From NCBI GenBank assembly GCA_023334545.1, contig JAADVB010000037.1, forward strand, positions 38,973 through 102,972: 64,000 bases of DNA, written 5' to 3'. The position numbers and the translations under genes were made by a program. How positions within the stretch are numbered: position 1 is the stretch's first letter; each line of letters opens with the position of its first letter. Below the pieces are notes generated by a model. The model did not search any database, was not told the origin of the DNA, and saw only the letters and a list, made by a program, of their open reading frames with translations. This DNA is from Salisapilia sapeloensis (Eukaryota; Oomycota; Peronosporomycetes; Peronosporales; Salisapiliaceae). Shown here piece by piece: positions 40,591-51,697 of the stretch.

Positions 40591-42312
40591 ATGATTAGAC
40601 GAGCGGATCCGGTCGACCCTTTTGCGCTCACTTTCAAATCATCGTCCATGCTTCGAACGAATAGCTCACCGTCGCTCGAGTATGAGCCTCTGCCTGGCTC
40701 TGGAGCGAGCAGCTACCGGCGAATGGGCAAGATCCTGGTCGCCGTAGGTGTAGCCGTCGCGACGATGCTCTTCTTCTTCGGGAACACTACGCAAGACGCT
40801 GTGGTCAGCGAGACCAGCGAACAGCCTTCTCTTCGCACCACTGGCAAGTCATCAGTCGACTCCTTCACGCAATTGCACTCCGACTATCCTGTGCAAGAAG
40901 ACGGCGAAAGAGACTTGCTCCAATACTGCGATGAGCTCTACTTTGAGCAGCCTCTCGATCACTTTAGTGCGAATGACGAAGGCACCTTCTTGCAACGGTA
41001 CTTTGTCTGCGGTGAAGAGCACTCGAAGAAGGACGGATCGATCTTCTTTTACGTCGGAAATGAGGCAGACGTTGAGCTCTACCTTAACAACACTGGTCTC
41101 ATGTGGGAGAACGCAAAGGAGTTTGGAGCGCTCATGGTCTTCGCAGAGCACCGGTACTTTGGCAAGTCGCTCCCATTCCCAAAGGACGAGATCATGCAGC
41201 ACATGAAGTACCTGTCGACTGAGCAGGCTCTCGCTGACTACGCGGTCTTGATCACCAACTTGAAAGCTTCTCGTCAGTTGGACGTGCCAGTCATCGGTTT
41301 TGGTGGATCTTACGGAGGCATGCTCGGCACATGGTTCCGGATCAAGTACCCACACATCATTGACGGTGTGATCGCCGCCTCTGCTCCTGTTGTCCGATAC
41401 TATGGAGACGAACTTCCCACGGACACGGAAGGATATGCTCGTGTCGTGACGTTCGATGCTTCCCCAGAAGCTGGTGCTTCTCCCCACTGCATTCCGAACG
41501 TGCGCAAGGCATGGCCGACGATGGCAGCTCTTGGTAACTCGTCCGATGGTCGCAGTGTCCTGCATTCTGCCCTCGGTCTGTGCGAAAGTCAGAAGCTTGA
41601 CTCTGCCGAAGACGTCGCGGAACTCATCCAGTGGGCGCAGGGTGCTTATGACATGCTGGCCATGGGTAACTACCCGTACCCGTCTCCGTACATCATGAAC
41701 GGACAGAGCGTGCTGCCTTCCTTCCCAATGCGCGAGGCCTGCGCTCCATTCACGGAAGAGATGGAAGGTGAGGAACTCCTGACAGCACTACGTGAGTCTG
41801 TCGGCGTCTACTACAACAGCACACATGATGCGCAGTGCTACTCTATGTCCGAGCCGTCGAACGAGACGTCTATGGATGGTCTCTTCTGGGACTACATCTG
41901 GTGCTCGGAGATCTACATGCCGCAGACGATGGACGGCATCAATGACATGTTCTGGCCGGAACCTGCGTCCGTCGAGAAGGACGCGCTGCACTGCAAGGAG
42001 GCGTGGGGTGTGGAGCTGAAGCCTCACTGGGCTGTTACGCAGTACGGAGGCTACAAGGCCATCAGCTACGCGAGCAACATTGTCTTTAGCAACGGAAACT
42101 TCGACCCGTGGTCTCCGTTGGGCGTGCTGGAAGACGTGTCGGAGACTGTCGTGGCAGTCCCTGTAGACGGTGGTGCCCACCACTTGGACTTGTTCTTCAG
42201 CAACGAGCTGGACCCTCCTGCAGTGAAGCACGCTCGTGATCTGGAGAAGAAGCACATGTGGCAGTGGGTGGGCGAGTACTACACTCGGAAGCTATCGCTG
42301 GCGGCGGCATAA
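40591..42312 (+). CDS. S28-family serine peptidase (prolyl carboxypeptidase/DPP-II like)
   Basis: Single exon, 573 aa. The first ~45 residues are cytosolic-like. A hydrophobic segment (ILVAVGVAVATMLFFFG, about residues 50-66) follows and probably anchors a type II membrane protein or acts as an uncleaved signal. The S28 fold then shows FEQPLDHFSANDEGTFLQRY, FFYVGNEADVE, FAEHRYFGKSLPF, the nucleophile elbow GFGGSYGGMLGTW (Ser240), and the late Asp and His motifs SNGNFDPWSPLG and GGAHHLDLFF. The family removes residues after proline from peptide ends in acidic or extracellular compartments. Several NxT/S sites lie on the lumenal side. In a plant-associated oomycete it could face the apoplast or vacuole; this is inference. 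Confidence 0.93.
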   Translation: MIRRADPVDPFALTFKSSSMLRTNSSPSLEYEPLPGSGASSYRRMGKILVAVGVAVATMLFFFGNTTQDAVVSETSEQPSLRTTGKSSVDSFTQLHSDYPVQEDGERDLLQYCDELYFEQPLDHFSANDEGTFLQRYFVCGEEHSKKDGSIFFYVGNEADVELYLNNTGLMWENAKEFGALMVFAEHRYFGKSLPFPKDEIMQHMKYLSTEQALADYAVLITNLKASRQLDVPVIGFGGSYGGMLGTWFRIKYPHIIDGVIAASAPVVRYYGDELPTDTEGYARVVTFDASPEAGASPHCIPNVRKAWPTMAALGNSSDGRSVLHSALGLCESQKLDSAEDVAELIQWAQGAYDMLAMGNYPYPSPYIMNGQSVLPSFPMREACAPFTEEMEGEELLTALRESVGVYYNSTHDAQCYSMSEPSNETSMDGLFWDYIWCSEIYMPQTMDGINDMFWPEPASVEKDALHCKEAWGVELKPHWAVTQYGGYKAISYASNIVFSNGNFDPWSPLGVLEDVSETVVAVPVDGGAHHLDLFFSNELDPPAVKHARDLEKKHMWQWVGEYYTRKLSLAAA

Positions 42313-42617
42313 GTAGCCCCAAGGACATTGGAAAGATAAATAAAGCAACTTTTGCTGCTATTCTTGGTCAAAAGTTTACATGCTTCAAACGGTATGAACA
42401 AAGCGGATCGAAACGCATCGACCATGTCATTCCTTCCGTGACATGGAAACCTAGCACCCTAGCGAACGAGCGCTTTCGCTTCTTCTTCTGAAACTATTCC
42501 TAAAATCTACTCGCACCGAATACCTACGCGGGGGATAACTAAGACGGCACACCACGACTTGGAATGCCAGTGGCTGACATACCTAGCTCCAGAAAAAAAT
42601 CAGACTAAAAGTGTTGC
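42313..42617. other. Short convergent intergenic gap
   Basis: The 305 bp between the stop codons of the S28 peptidase and the RING-kelch gene contains no recognisable feature. Confidence 0.5.
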
Positions 42618-44766
42618 TTAGAACGATTGAGCTTCCAGTTCCATCTTGTACAGCAAGTTGCCGTTCCCGATCGCAGTGTGCCCACCAAACACGTACATCG
42701 CGCCTTCGTATACGACTGCGCGATGCCACTCGCGCGGAAGCGGACCGATGTTGCTGCGAACAGAATGCCACGTCGGAAAGTCAGAGCCGAGCTCCAGCAG
42801 ATAGACGTCGCCTTTCAGACAGCCGCTGTTGCCGCCATAGATGATCATCTTGGACCCGATCATGGCACTCGAGTGCGTGTACCGGGGTGAAGGTCCTTTG
42901 CCAAACGTCTCGACATACTCCCACGTACAAGAGATGTCGTCGCCCACCTTTTTGTCAATGTGGAACGAGTAAATATTGCCGCAGCGAGACTTGCCCTTGT
43001 ACCCGCCAAAGATGTACATCTTCTCCTGATACACGCACACTGAGTGGGTCGAGAGGACGCCCGGCAAGTCTCCTTTCGGATCCAATTGCACCCACTTGGG
43101 CTTGTCGCCGACGTCAAAGCGCAGGGCAAAGGTGTCGTTCAGTCGATGTGGATGGCCGTAGCCGCCGTAGATGATCGCCATGCGATCCAGCACTGCGACC
43201 GAGTACCAGTATCGCATGCAGGGAGGCTGTCCGTCGATCTCCAGACGTTCCCACGACCACTCCGACTTGCTCAAGTCCACGGCATGGACTTCTGTGAGGA
43301 ACTTGCCGTCGCGTGTGCCGCCGATGACGTACACAGTCTCGTCCAAAACGAACGTCTGGAGCAGATTGCCAGTGTCTGGCGGCTGGCCTCGGACTGCAGG
43401 TCGACTCCACTTGGGCGGACCAGCGCTCGTGTCCAGCACGTACAAGTCGTTTGTGCGGATCTTGCCGACGATGCCGCCAACTACCACGAGCCACTTGCCA
43501 CACGCTGCGAATCCACAGTCGTACCGAGGTTCTGGGAGTTCTCCCTGGACATCCACTTGCGTCCACGAGCCGTTCATCTCCTTGGCAGTGGTCGGCGCAC
43601 GTCGCTTCCGCTTCGTCCGCGTACCACCGGCCTTGGTCTGCGTCTGTTTCTTCGCTGGCGCCGGTTTCTTCGGCTCATTTTTAATCGGAGGTTCGAGAGG
43701 AGTAGCAGGCGCCACTGTCGACGTCGCCTTGGGTTGTGGTTTCGCCTGTGCTTTTCCCTTGGCAGGCGCTTTGGCGACGCTTGTAATAGTCACAGGCTTC
43801 TCGTCCAGCACGTCCAGCACTTCCTTCTTCGGCTCGACTGTCATTTGCGCTGTGCTCTGACCTCGGGGCATGGCGACTTCCTCCTGCTTCACAGGTTCCT
43901 CCTTGTCTGCAACAAAGTCTCCGAATTTCGACAAGTCGAGAATGTCCTCGAGCTCATCGAGCCAATCCAATTGTCCATCTGCATTTGGAATATTAAAGTC
44001 TGCCGAAATACCTCTCGACTTGGACTCTGACGTCGAGTCGGCAGCGTTTGGCATCGTGAGGCTGTGCCGACGACGATGGGAAGCTTCGGTACTGGAGCTC
44101 AATGTGTAGTCTGGAGACTGGATGGGGCTGTTTAGCAGATCGTCCAAGTGGCTATCGTCGGTCGACTCGGTCGTAGGTAGTGAAGATCCGGGGTAGTCTC
44201 GTCGCATCTATATCGTATCATGTTAGTCGAAATGGAGGTAAAGTAGAGAAAGCTTTTTGTACCTGCTGACCGCCGATCGGGTAGGAGAATGTGACGCGGT
44301 CATGGCGGCCGGCTTGGCTGCACAGCGGGCAGATGCCGATGCTAAAGAGCATTTGCTGCTGCATGGCAGGAGCACAGTTCACGCACATGACGTGCCCACA
44401 ACTCAAGGGCACGATGGAACTTTGCTGGCACATGGGGCATCGGAGCCTTGGCGCTTGAATGTGGCCGGCTGACGCCATGTACCAGTCCTGTGTGGCGCCC
44501 GTCGCCGCTGCACGAGGCGAGTTCTGGACGAGTGCGTCCGTATCGCTCCCGCGGTGTCGCATCTGGTACGGCGAAGGCAGATTCGATGTTTCAATATCGA
44601 GTCCGTCCAAGGTCACTTGTTCCGAGCGACGTTGATGGTTCAGAAGCGCCCATCGGCTGTCATCGCACTCAAGACTAGTGGAGTCGTCCAAGTCGAACGC
44701 GTACGGGTTATTCGGCCTTTTGGCCTTGGTCTGTGGCACGCGGAACTCGGATGTCCACGGCTGCAT
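42618..44766 (-). CDS. RING-finger plus kelch-repeat protein, 2 exons
   Basis: Exons 44766-44263 and 44207-42618 join in phase across a 55-nt intron (YPIGGQQ-MRRDYPG) to give 697 aa. A C3HC4-type RING is near residue 110-150 (CPMCQQSSIVPLSCGHVMC, then CPLC). A Ser/Thr-rich region, an acidic helix (LDWLDELEDILDLSKF) and a Lys/Pro/Ala-rich basic linker with nuclear-localisation-like TKRKRR follow. Six kelch blades fill about residues 370-690 (GKWLVVVGGIVG, ETVYVIGGTRDG, RMAIIYGGYGH, EKMYIFGGYKGKS, SKMIIYGGNSG, GAMYVFGGHT). This suggests a nuclear ubiquitin ligase in which kelch blades choose the substrate. If the intron is retained, translation stops just after the RING part. Confidence 0.85.
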
Positions 44767-46329
44767 GATTCGCCGCTATTTTTCCTTCGTGGCAAGTTTC
44801 GACTTTCTGGAATATTTTTTTCCTCCGTATCGAAATAAGTCGCGGAGGGAGCAAGTCTCGGGCGCTGAAGAGATCGGTTCGGTACTAAAAGCTTTCGCTG
44901 ACCTTCTGGGAAATGCAAACACTCGTCCTTCCCAGAGAAGGCCCAAGCCAAGTGCAAGACCACCCACTTCCTTACGCACGCGTAATCTATACGGAGTCGG
45001 CGCGCTCTTGGAATTTGTATGTGGTAGCGCTCGTGCGTGGAATTGGGCTAAATGGACGCTATTTTACCCAATCGACGTGAACACGCGGAAAGGGGTGATG
45101 GCAGTTTGACGCGGATAATCCATCAGCTGCTGTCCTTTCGTGGCTCTCTCTTCATGTTGCTACGAGATTTGATACCAGCAAGCAGTCGAACACGCTGCTT
45201 TCCTCCGAGATGGCGCCAGGAGCTCGGTCGAAGGTATGATAAAGCGCTGCGACACGTTGCGTCGTAAATCGTGCTAGCCCGGTCGCAATCTCAAGTTGAG
45301 GTTATTTTGTAAATACAACTCATGTTTGGTCTTTATATCTGTACTTGACGACTAAAGTAGGACATGACGATCGTCGAGCATCGAATCGACATGCTGCATA
45401 CGTATGCAGATTCATTCTCCCCGAAGGAACTATTCTGTAGACTTTCATAGTTCAAGAAATGAGAATGGAGCAAAAACACAAGATTGGATGTCGCACGTTC
45501 GGCGTGTTTGGTGCCATCTGAGCCTGTCTCTTGCAGTGAAAAATTGAGCTTTCGACCATTCACCCTCTAATAAGTCTGGAACTCGGACGTTTGGTCTTTA
45601 TCCTTTCTGCAGTGCCAACATGGCTTTGTAATATCCACTCGGAGAGCTTTGCAACGGACTGATCCGACCCGATTACTTCGGTTGAGACCAAAAAGTATTC
45701 ACGATCCATAGAAGCGCGTCTACATGTATTTGCGCACTACATCAGCTAGCATTACTTTAACGACTTAATGGCAAATAACTTTCGTGTTCAGTGACGCTAG
45801 GGTTGGATGAAGAATCTAGCCCCATTCAGTTCAAAGTCGAGTTCGATCGTGTATGTCGTGTCTGGATACTCTAGTAACCTTCTTTGCGTTCAGATAGTAC
45901 GGATGTCACAAGCCAGAGCTTCGACATATCTTGCGCATGACAGCCTTTCGCTGCTTACGAGGTGTGGAAACGTAGCTGCGCCAAACGTGTTTCATACCCA
46001 AGTTGGAAAAACGAATAATAACAGCTGAAACATTCTGAGATCGCCACATCGCAACTACCTTCACTCACCATTCAATTAGAATGAAGGACACATCTTGTCG
46101 TCGGATACCACCATCTCAAGTCGAGCACCCATCTTGCGCATCCGTTGCCATGAAAGATACTTGGTCAAGTTTACTCGAGCTAGACTTACACAAATACATA
46201 ATAAATTGCCCCATCTTTTGTTCGAAGAGGGACGGGGCGAAGTTCACCAGAACAAGTACGTTGCAAATTGTTTTCTGATGATTTCATAAAGAAATTAATG
46301 GGTATGCACAAATTAAAATTGTCGACAAA
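44767..46329. other. Intergenic, 1.6 kb, nothing recognised
   Basis: Lies between the RING-kelch start and the anoctamin stop. Open frames such as 45052-45267 (+), 45333-45563 (-) and 45807-46028 (+) have no motifs, no splice-supported partners and no coding-like composition. No tRNA or repeat seen. The 44767-45000 part should hold the RING-kelch promoter. Confidence 0.5.
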
Positions 46330-48594
46330 TCAGTTGTTCCCGCCGTCACTTTCCTGCATCGTGAGCACCAGTTCTGGATTCTCGACTCTTCCAGCACTTG
46401 GCTGACGACTCGAGTAGCCATCCTCATGGACATGATAAAGCACCTTATTCACGAGGAAGGTCTCTCTCGCTTTCTGGGCCTGTACACTCGTCGGGGTGTC
46501 GCTGATTGTCACTTCCAACAAGTACTTGATGAAGAAGATGACACCAACGAACGCCGTAAAGACCCACACTCTCTCGTCCGGAGACAAATGGGTAAACAAA
46601 TCGCCTGTAAAGACGATGACACCTCCATTCGTGCAAACAGCAATGGCAGAGAATGCCTGCAGCACCTTGTACCAATATCCCATGTCCTTGGCAAAGTGCG
46701 GACGCGGCCTTCGGTTCTCGTACAGCAGTCGGTAGGCATCCAGTCTCAGTTCCAAGTAGTTGTACACGAGCGCCAAGACCGGCGCAAAGGGGAAGATCGC
46801 GATGAAGAAGACTGTGAACCCAAACGTGATAACGATCTCGGCGAAGTCATCGAACGTGCCTCTCCAGCCGTATTCTGCCAAAAAGAGTTCATCCTCTGCT
46901 TTCGATTCCCTGTCCTCTCGTTCGGCCGACGGTGGTGTGCGCAGGTGACCAGTGAGTTGGTAGTGGGTAAAGTACGTAAGGATCCTGGGTATAGCGACTT
47001 CATTCAGATTCCCGACAGCCATGCGAGAGAGATAGACGATCGCTAACATAAACTCTAGCTCGGTCGTACAGGCCAAGTCGCAGCCTTCAATGTCGTTCTT
47101 GAGGAACGCGACGTAGAAGAGACCGGCGTAGTTGTTCACGAACTGGAAGATAACGGTTTTGACGATGAGACTGTTCTCGTACTGCACGTCGGTGCGGTGA
47201 TTCTCTTGGTCGTTCAAGTGGATGCTGACGTAGTCGTAGATCTTGGTCATGATCGTGATCTGCACCACGTTCGCCAGAGCTGCCATCGCTGGTCCTAGTT
47301 GAATGCTGTACACAACCAACGCCGAGGAATCGTTCCCTTTTGTCAAGTCATATCGAAGAACAAAGATACTGGACACAAGAGCAAAGACAATGAGAATGAG
47401 CACGCTGATGACAACGTAGCTATACGCCACTCGCTTCAGCTTTTCTCTAGGTGGAAAGTAACGAGTGGGTCGACCGTCGATGGGGGAATCAATCGTCTCG
47501 CCTTGAAACTCAGGTCGGAGCTGCACGACTTGGGTAAAGTTGAGCGTCCCCCACCGCATGCACTGGCGATGATTCTCCCGCTTCCAGTCTTCCAGGTACA
47601 GCGTCATCCAAATGAGCATGGCGGCACCAAAGAGCGGAGAGATGACTTCCAAGGCTGCTGTTTCACCCCTGTATCGGAGATATAGCTGAAGAAGGCCAAC
47701 AAAGATACCTGCGCTGGCAGGGTAGCGCAGCCACTTGGAGTAGTGACCCAAGTAGACAAAGTAGAGCGCTACTTTTTCGCCAAAGTACGTGCTGATCAGG
47801 TCGAATGGCTGCGACATTGGTCGTGGTCTCCACGAGAGCCACTGTCGTTTTAGCGTTGAGACAGAGTGTTGATCGTGAAGAGGATATGCGTCGATGATCA
47901 CGCCTTCGTACTTGAGCCTGTCGACGTCACACGCAGCTCCTGTCTGTTTATTTTCAATCAAGTGCTGGATGATAATGAGTCGCTCTGTGCCGTCAAAGAC
48001 AGATCCGTTGCGACCTTTTTGCGCATACAAGTGCTGGAACTCGTGGCCTTGCCAATACGGTGCGTATATATATTCGTACGGATCATACTTGTACTGGTCC
48101 TTGACGTCTGTGATCGGGAAGGGTCCGATGCCATAACTAGGCAGTCCCTCTTCTGCTGTCTTGCGCAGGACGTTTGCATCGAGGAGCATGTGCAGCTTCA
48201 TGCTCTCCGCTGCCTTCCTCAAGACTTTGTCATCGGCTCGGAGCTCGCAGTAGATAATGTTACCAAAGTCCGAGGGGAAGAGCTTGGTCTCGAGTCCAGT
48301 TGAACGCAGTCGCTTTACGATTGCCTCTCGCGTGTCTTGCTCGCTGGCAGCGACGACTTTGGGCGGATCTGGAAATGCGATGACATATTCCCACCGATTT
48401 GGATTTGGCGAGTGCACAATATTCTCCGTTTCGGCGTCGTCAGTGGACGAGAGCGATCCGTAGGACGGGTCGGACTGTCGAGCCGGAGTGTCGCGGGGCA
48501 ACATTGGCATCCGATCGCCGGTCGTCGGCATGAGCGATTGGCGATCTGGATGTCTACTATGTGAAAAATACCTCAAGTAGCCCAATTTTCCCAC
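46330..48594 (-). CDS. Anoctamin (TMEM16) family channel/lipid scramblase
   Basis: Single exon, 754 aa. A cytosolic N-terminal domain (WEYVIAFPDPP, DFGNIIYCELRADDKVLRKA) precedes about ten membrane segments. Diagnostic anoctamin stretches are FDLISTYFGEKVALYFVYLG, IWMTLYLEDWKRENHRQCMRW, NHRTDVQYENSLIVKTVIFQ followed by FVNNYAGLFYVAF, and the helix 7-8 region FGFTVFFIAIFPFAPVLALV with YLELRLDAYRLLYENRRP. The Glu- and Asn-containing NNYAG...E helices hold the two-calcium site in this family. Members are Ca2+-activated chloride channels or phospholipid scramblases; the overall look is nearest the ANO8/ANO10 branch. An alternative start at 48531 (MPTTGDRMPM) would drop 21 residues. Confidence 0.93.
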   Translation of the reverse strand: MGKLGYLRYFSHSRHPDRQSLMPTTGDRMPMLPRDTPARQSDPSYGSLSSTDDAETENIVHSPNPNRWEYVIAFPDPPKVVAASEQDTREAIVKRLRSTGLETKLFPSDFGNIIYCELRADDKVLRKAAESMKLHMLLDANVLRKTAEEGLPSYGIGPFPITDVKDQYKYDPYEYIYAPYWQGHEFQHLYAQKGRNGSVFDGTERLIIIQHLIENKQTGAACDVDRLKYEGVIIDAYPLHDQHSVSTLKRQWLSWRPRPMSQPFDLISTYFGEKVALYFVYLGHYSKWLRYPASAGIFVGLLQLYLRYRGETAALEVISPLFGAAMLIWMTLYLEDWKRENHRQCMRWGTLNFTQVVQLRPEFQGETIDSPIDGRPTRYFPPREKLKRVAYSYVVISVLILIVFALVSSIFVLRYDLTKGNDSSALVVYSIQLGPAMAALANVVQITIMTKIYDYVSIHLNDQENHRTDVQYENSLIVKTVIFQFVNNYAGLFYVAFLKNDIEGCDLACTTELEFMLAIVYLSRMAVGNLNEVAIPRILTYFTHYQLTGHLRTPPSAEREDRESKAEDELFLAEYGWRGTFDDFAEIVITFGFTVFFIAIFPFAPVLALVYNYLELRLDAYRLLYENRRPRPHFAKDMGYWYKVLQAFSAIAVCTNGGVIVFTGDLFTHLSPDERVWVFTAFVGVIFFIKYLLEVTISDTPTSVQAQKARETFLVNKVLYHVHEDGYSSRQPSAGRVENPELVLTMQESDGGNN

Positions 48595-49066
48595 TCGTAC
48601 TTAGATGGAAGTAGGCACACACCGAAGATTCCGTCGGGCAGACGGAACATTCGACAGTTGGAGATGTAGGCGGATCCCAAGTGACCAGAAGTAGAGGAAA
48701 TTTTATTTTCAAAGGAAAGAGTTCGACTTGACACGGCTACTACGCTTTCGTCCATGGTAGAAAAAAATTGTACACAGAAAATTGGCTTCAGGCGTTCGTA
48801 ATCGAGTCCTGATGTCTTGGAATAATCGCCGATATCTTATGCCAACTGGTGTCGATACCAAGTCATTACAGGCTGCTTGGTCGCCACGGCCACCCGATGG
48901 GCATGCTAGTGGCAAGTGCCGACCAGGAAATCTCATGTCGCCAGCGAATGCGGGTACGAGTTGGTCTAGAGACCACTCAAAAGCAGTTTCGGTCCCGAGG
49001 CGTGCGTCACGTTCCTTTTTGTCCTATCGCGAACCAAATCAGGGCACTTCGCCTCGAACATAGACG
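48595..49066. other. Divergent intergenic region
   Basis: The 470 bp between the anoctamin start (minus) and the PH-like gene (plus) must serve as promoter space for both. No coding or RNA feature was recognised. Confidence 0.45.
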
Positions 49067-49738
49067 ATGGTCGGGTGCAGCCGACTGTTTTCCAGTCCGA
49101 AATTTGCTACCTCCAACCCAGAGCAGCGAGCCTCCAGCATGGAGAAGCTGTCATCGAATATCAGTATGAGCTCCTCCGTCAAGACGCTGTCGTCCAGGTC
49201 GTCCCTCCGATCCTCCTTCATGACCATGGTCTCGTTCGACGAAGCCATTGAGGACTGGATGTATTGGAAACGTGACGACGAGCATGTCTGCTGCTGGACT
49301 AAGGTCTATGGCGTGCTCGACCAAGAGTTCTTTTGGCTATTTAAACCGGGCGAGAAGACCGGGCGAGAACTGCTTTTCCACATTGCCGTCGCCAGCGTCG
49401 AGCCGGCGGACGGTCGCATGCTACGTCTCAGCGATCCCAATGGAGAACACATGGACATTTGGCTTCTGGACACTGTGACACTGAACCATTGGTACGACCG
49501 GCTCCAAGAAGCCGCGGAGCGTACGGCGAACCACTTTCGCATGTCAGAATGCAAACCCCAAGATCTCCCTCGCTCGAATATTTATCGTGGCAGTCTTGTC
49601 ACCTACCGTAAAGTTAGCAAGCGATCAAAAGTTCGGAGCGTTTGGCAACGTTTTCTCAAGCGATGGAAAGACAAGGTCTTGCCGGCCATCTCCGTCCAAC
49701 TCGAGGTAGAAGGTCAGATCAAGACCAACTCTGCCTAG
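49067..49738 (+). CDS. PH-like domain protein, paralog of the gene at 19208
   Basis: 223 aa. A Ser-rich start (SSNISMSSSVKTLSSRSS) precedes a compact PH-like region: EDWMYWKRDDEHVCCWTKVY, GVLDQEFFWLFKPG, LLFHIAVASVEPADGRMLRL, MDIWLLDTVTLNHWYDRLQE (terminal helix with Trp). The tail block DLPRSNIYRGSLVTYRK is nearly the same as KLPRNSMYRGTLRKPRK in the other gene, and both end in a basic WxRFLKRW-like stretch. Membrane or phosphoinositide binding is likely from the fold but untested. The start could also be the ATG at 49139 (MEKLSSNISM). No family name is known to me; it may be an oomycete-specific expansion. Confidence 0.75.
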   Translation: MVGCSRLFSSPKFATSNPEQRASSMEKLSSNISMSSSVKTLSSRSSLRSSFMTMVSFDEAIEDWMYWKRDDEHVCCWTKVYGVLDQEFFWLFKPGEKTGRELLFHIAVASVEPADGRMLRLSDPNGEHMDIWLLDTVTLNHWYDRLQEAAERTANHFRMSECKPQDLPRSNIYRGSLVTYRKVSKRSKVRSVWQRFLKRWKDKVLPAISVQLEVEGQIKTNSA

Positions 49739-49945
49739 AGTACGATTTTTGATTCTATGTTGTGCCGTGTCTATCTAGCGAATTTTAAAATATAGGCTAT
49801 TTGAAACGAACTCTCCATCCACATACTCCTTCCTCCGTCTACCTCCTCCATTACGATTGTCGAGCACGATTTAGATACTTAATTCTTCAGTTTTAGCTAT
49901 TCCATACGGTTTATACGCAGCGTCACATTCACAATCGGCATCAAA

Positions 49946-51412
49946 ATGGTCTTCCCAAGTGGTGATGGCATGCGGCCTCTAGCTCTATGCGTTGGCGTCG
50001 CGATACTCACATCCGTCTCGGTTGCTCGGAGGGGTCCAGATTTTTGGAAGAGATTGCAATGTGCATCCGCTTCTCCGTTCAAGCGATGCTACAGTCAAGG
50101 CGCTCGCACTGCGGATCTGTCAGACCAGGCTGCTTCTGATCGAGTACGCTTCCTTCCGTGCACTCGACAGCTTGAGCACACGGATAGCAGGAGACGCACG
50201 AGAGAAACCATCAGTGTCGTACAGGTACGTTTGCATTTGATGTAAAGCTTTAAAATCGTGATCTAAGACTTGCTAGATGAACATTTTGGCGAGAAATTTG
50301 GCCACAAGAAACCATTTTCCATACGTTGTCGACTCCAGTTTAAATTGGGAGAACCGAAAGATGACTTTGCTTAACCAGCTCGTGGAATTAGACGCCGACG
50401 TGCTTTGTCTGGAAGAGCTAAGTGACTATTGGACGTAGGCTCTTTCCTTTCCATCCGTGCCGTACTCTCTTCTCACTTTCTCGACTAGATTCTTTAAGCC
50501 AGAGCTAGATGAGCGAGGCTACGATAGTGTCTACGTGAAACGTCCGTCAATCCACGTGTCGAACTGGTCTGGTGCGAAGAAACTGGACGGCTGCGGCATC
50601 TTTTTCAAGTCCGACTCTATCCTTTGTCCACTTGATGCTCCACCGTTTTACTCATGCTTGATCATAGAAAGGACAAATTCGAACTGAAGGAATGTGAGTC
50701 AATTAACTTCCATGATCCGCATGATCGAGTCGCGATGCTCGCAGTCCTCAAGCTTCGTCATTTCGCTCAATTCGTCCTCATCGGATGCACGCATTTGTGG
50801 TGGAATGCCAAGAAAGTGGAGCATCAGATGGCCGAAGTGTATGAGCTGGAGGAAGAAGTGCTGCGGATGACTGCAGATATACAGGACAAGTATCATGACG
50901 AGATGGCGAAGAGTCCTGTTGGGACCCAACTGCCCGTCGTGCTCTGTGGCGACTTTAACAATTCGCCCGAGTCGACCTTGTATAATTACATGGAAACGTC
51001 GTTCCTGCAGACAGACAATGTAGAGAACCTCAAAGTGCCTTTCAAAAGCGCCTATGCGCAATACAAACAGAACGTAGCTGCCAACGCGACGGATAAAGAG
51101 CAGAATGCTCTTGTAACTGGCGAACCTCCGCATACGACAGTCAACTACCGTCGGTGCTGGACCATTGACTATCTATGGTACTCCAACTCGACCCTAGTGC
51201 CGACCAAAGTGCTTGAAATCCCGTCGGAAGAGGTTTTACGCGCCGAGGACGGACCAATTAACTGGTTAAATCAACTTGCCATGTCCGATAGTTGGGGTAA
51301 GGCCGGTCGGCTGCCCAGTGGCTACAAAGGCAACCATAATGGCATTCCGAATTCAAGGTTTGGTAGCGACCACGTCCCGATCATGGCCGAGTTTGAGCTG
51401 TTGGCTCCGTAA
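49946..51412 (+). CDS. Endonuclease/exonuclease/phosphatase (CCR4/nocturnin/ANGEL-like), 4 exons
   Basis: Exons 49946-50224, 50277-50434, 50489-50608 and 50668-51412 join in phase to give 433 aa. All catalytic EEP motifs are present in order: VVQMNILARNLA (Asn), DVLCLEELSDYW (Glu), the middle KKLDGCGIFFK, FVLIGCTHLWWN (His), VVLCGDFNNSPES (Asp, Asn), WTIDYLWYSN and FGSDHVPIMAEFEL (Asp, His). This combination matches nocturnin, ANGEL and CCR4-type 3'-5' exonucleases or 2',5'-phosphodiesterases. The first 70 residues begin with hydrophobic and Arg-rich sequence, compatible with mitochondrial or ER targeting. Introns are 52, 54 and 59 nt. Confidence 0.88.
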
Positions 51413-51697
51413 GCACCTCGTATAGCTCTTCAAGATACAGTTGTACCACCATCTTGAAATAAACCCCGCATTCCGATGAAACTGCTGACTTGCACTTTGA
51501 ACCGCTTTTAAAACGACTTGAGAAGGGAAGTTTTGTCTACCTCGTCCATACGCTCCAAGCATCGACCTTTTAACTCATTGGTACAACTCGATTCTACTTG
51601 TTTGTATTGGTGGTTGGATTCTTATCGCTCTATTCTGTATACGTCGCTGTCTCCATCGCTTTGACCAACTTTCCGGATCTAATTCACAGCACTCAAG

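Noticed and set aside
42611-44109. Several plus-strand frames over the RING-kelch gene, including 43044-44030
   Set aside because: Antisense shadows of kelch-repeat codons; no domain and no splice support.
44767-46329. Possible gene in the 1.6-kb gap
   Set aside because: Open frames are short, have no motif, and no GT-AG joins extend them into protein-like sequence.
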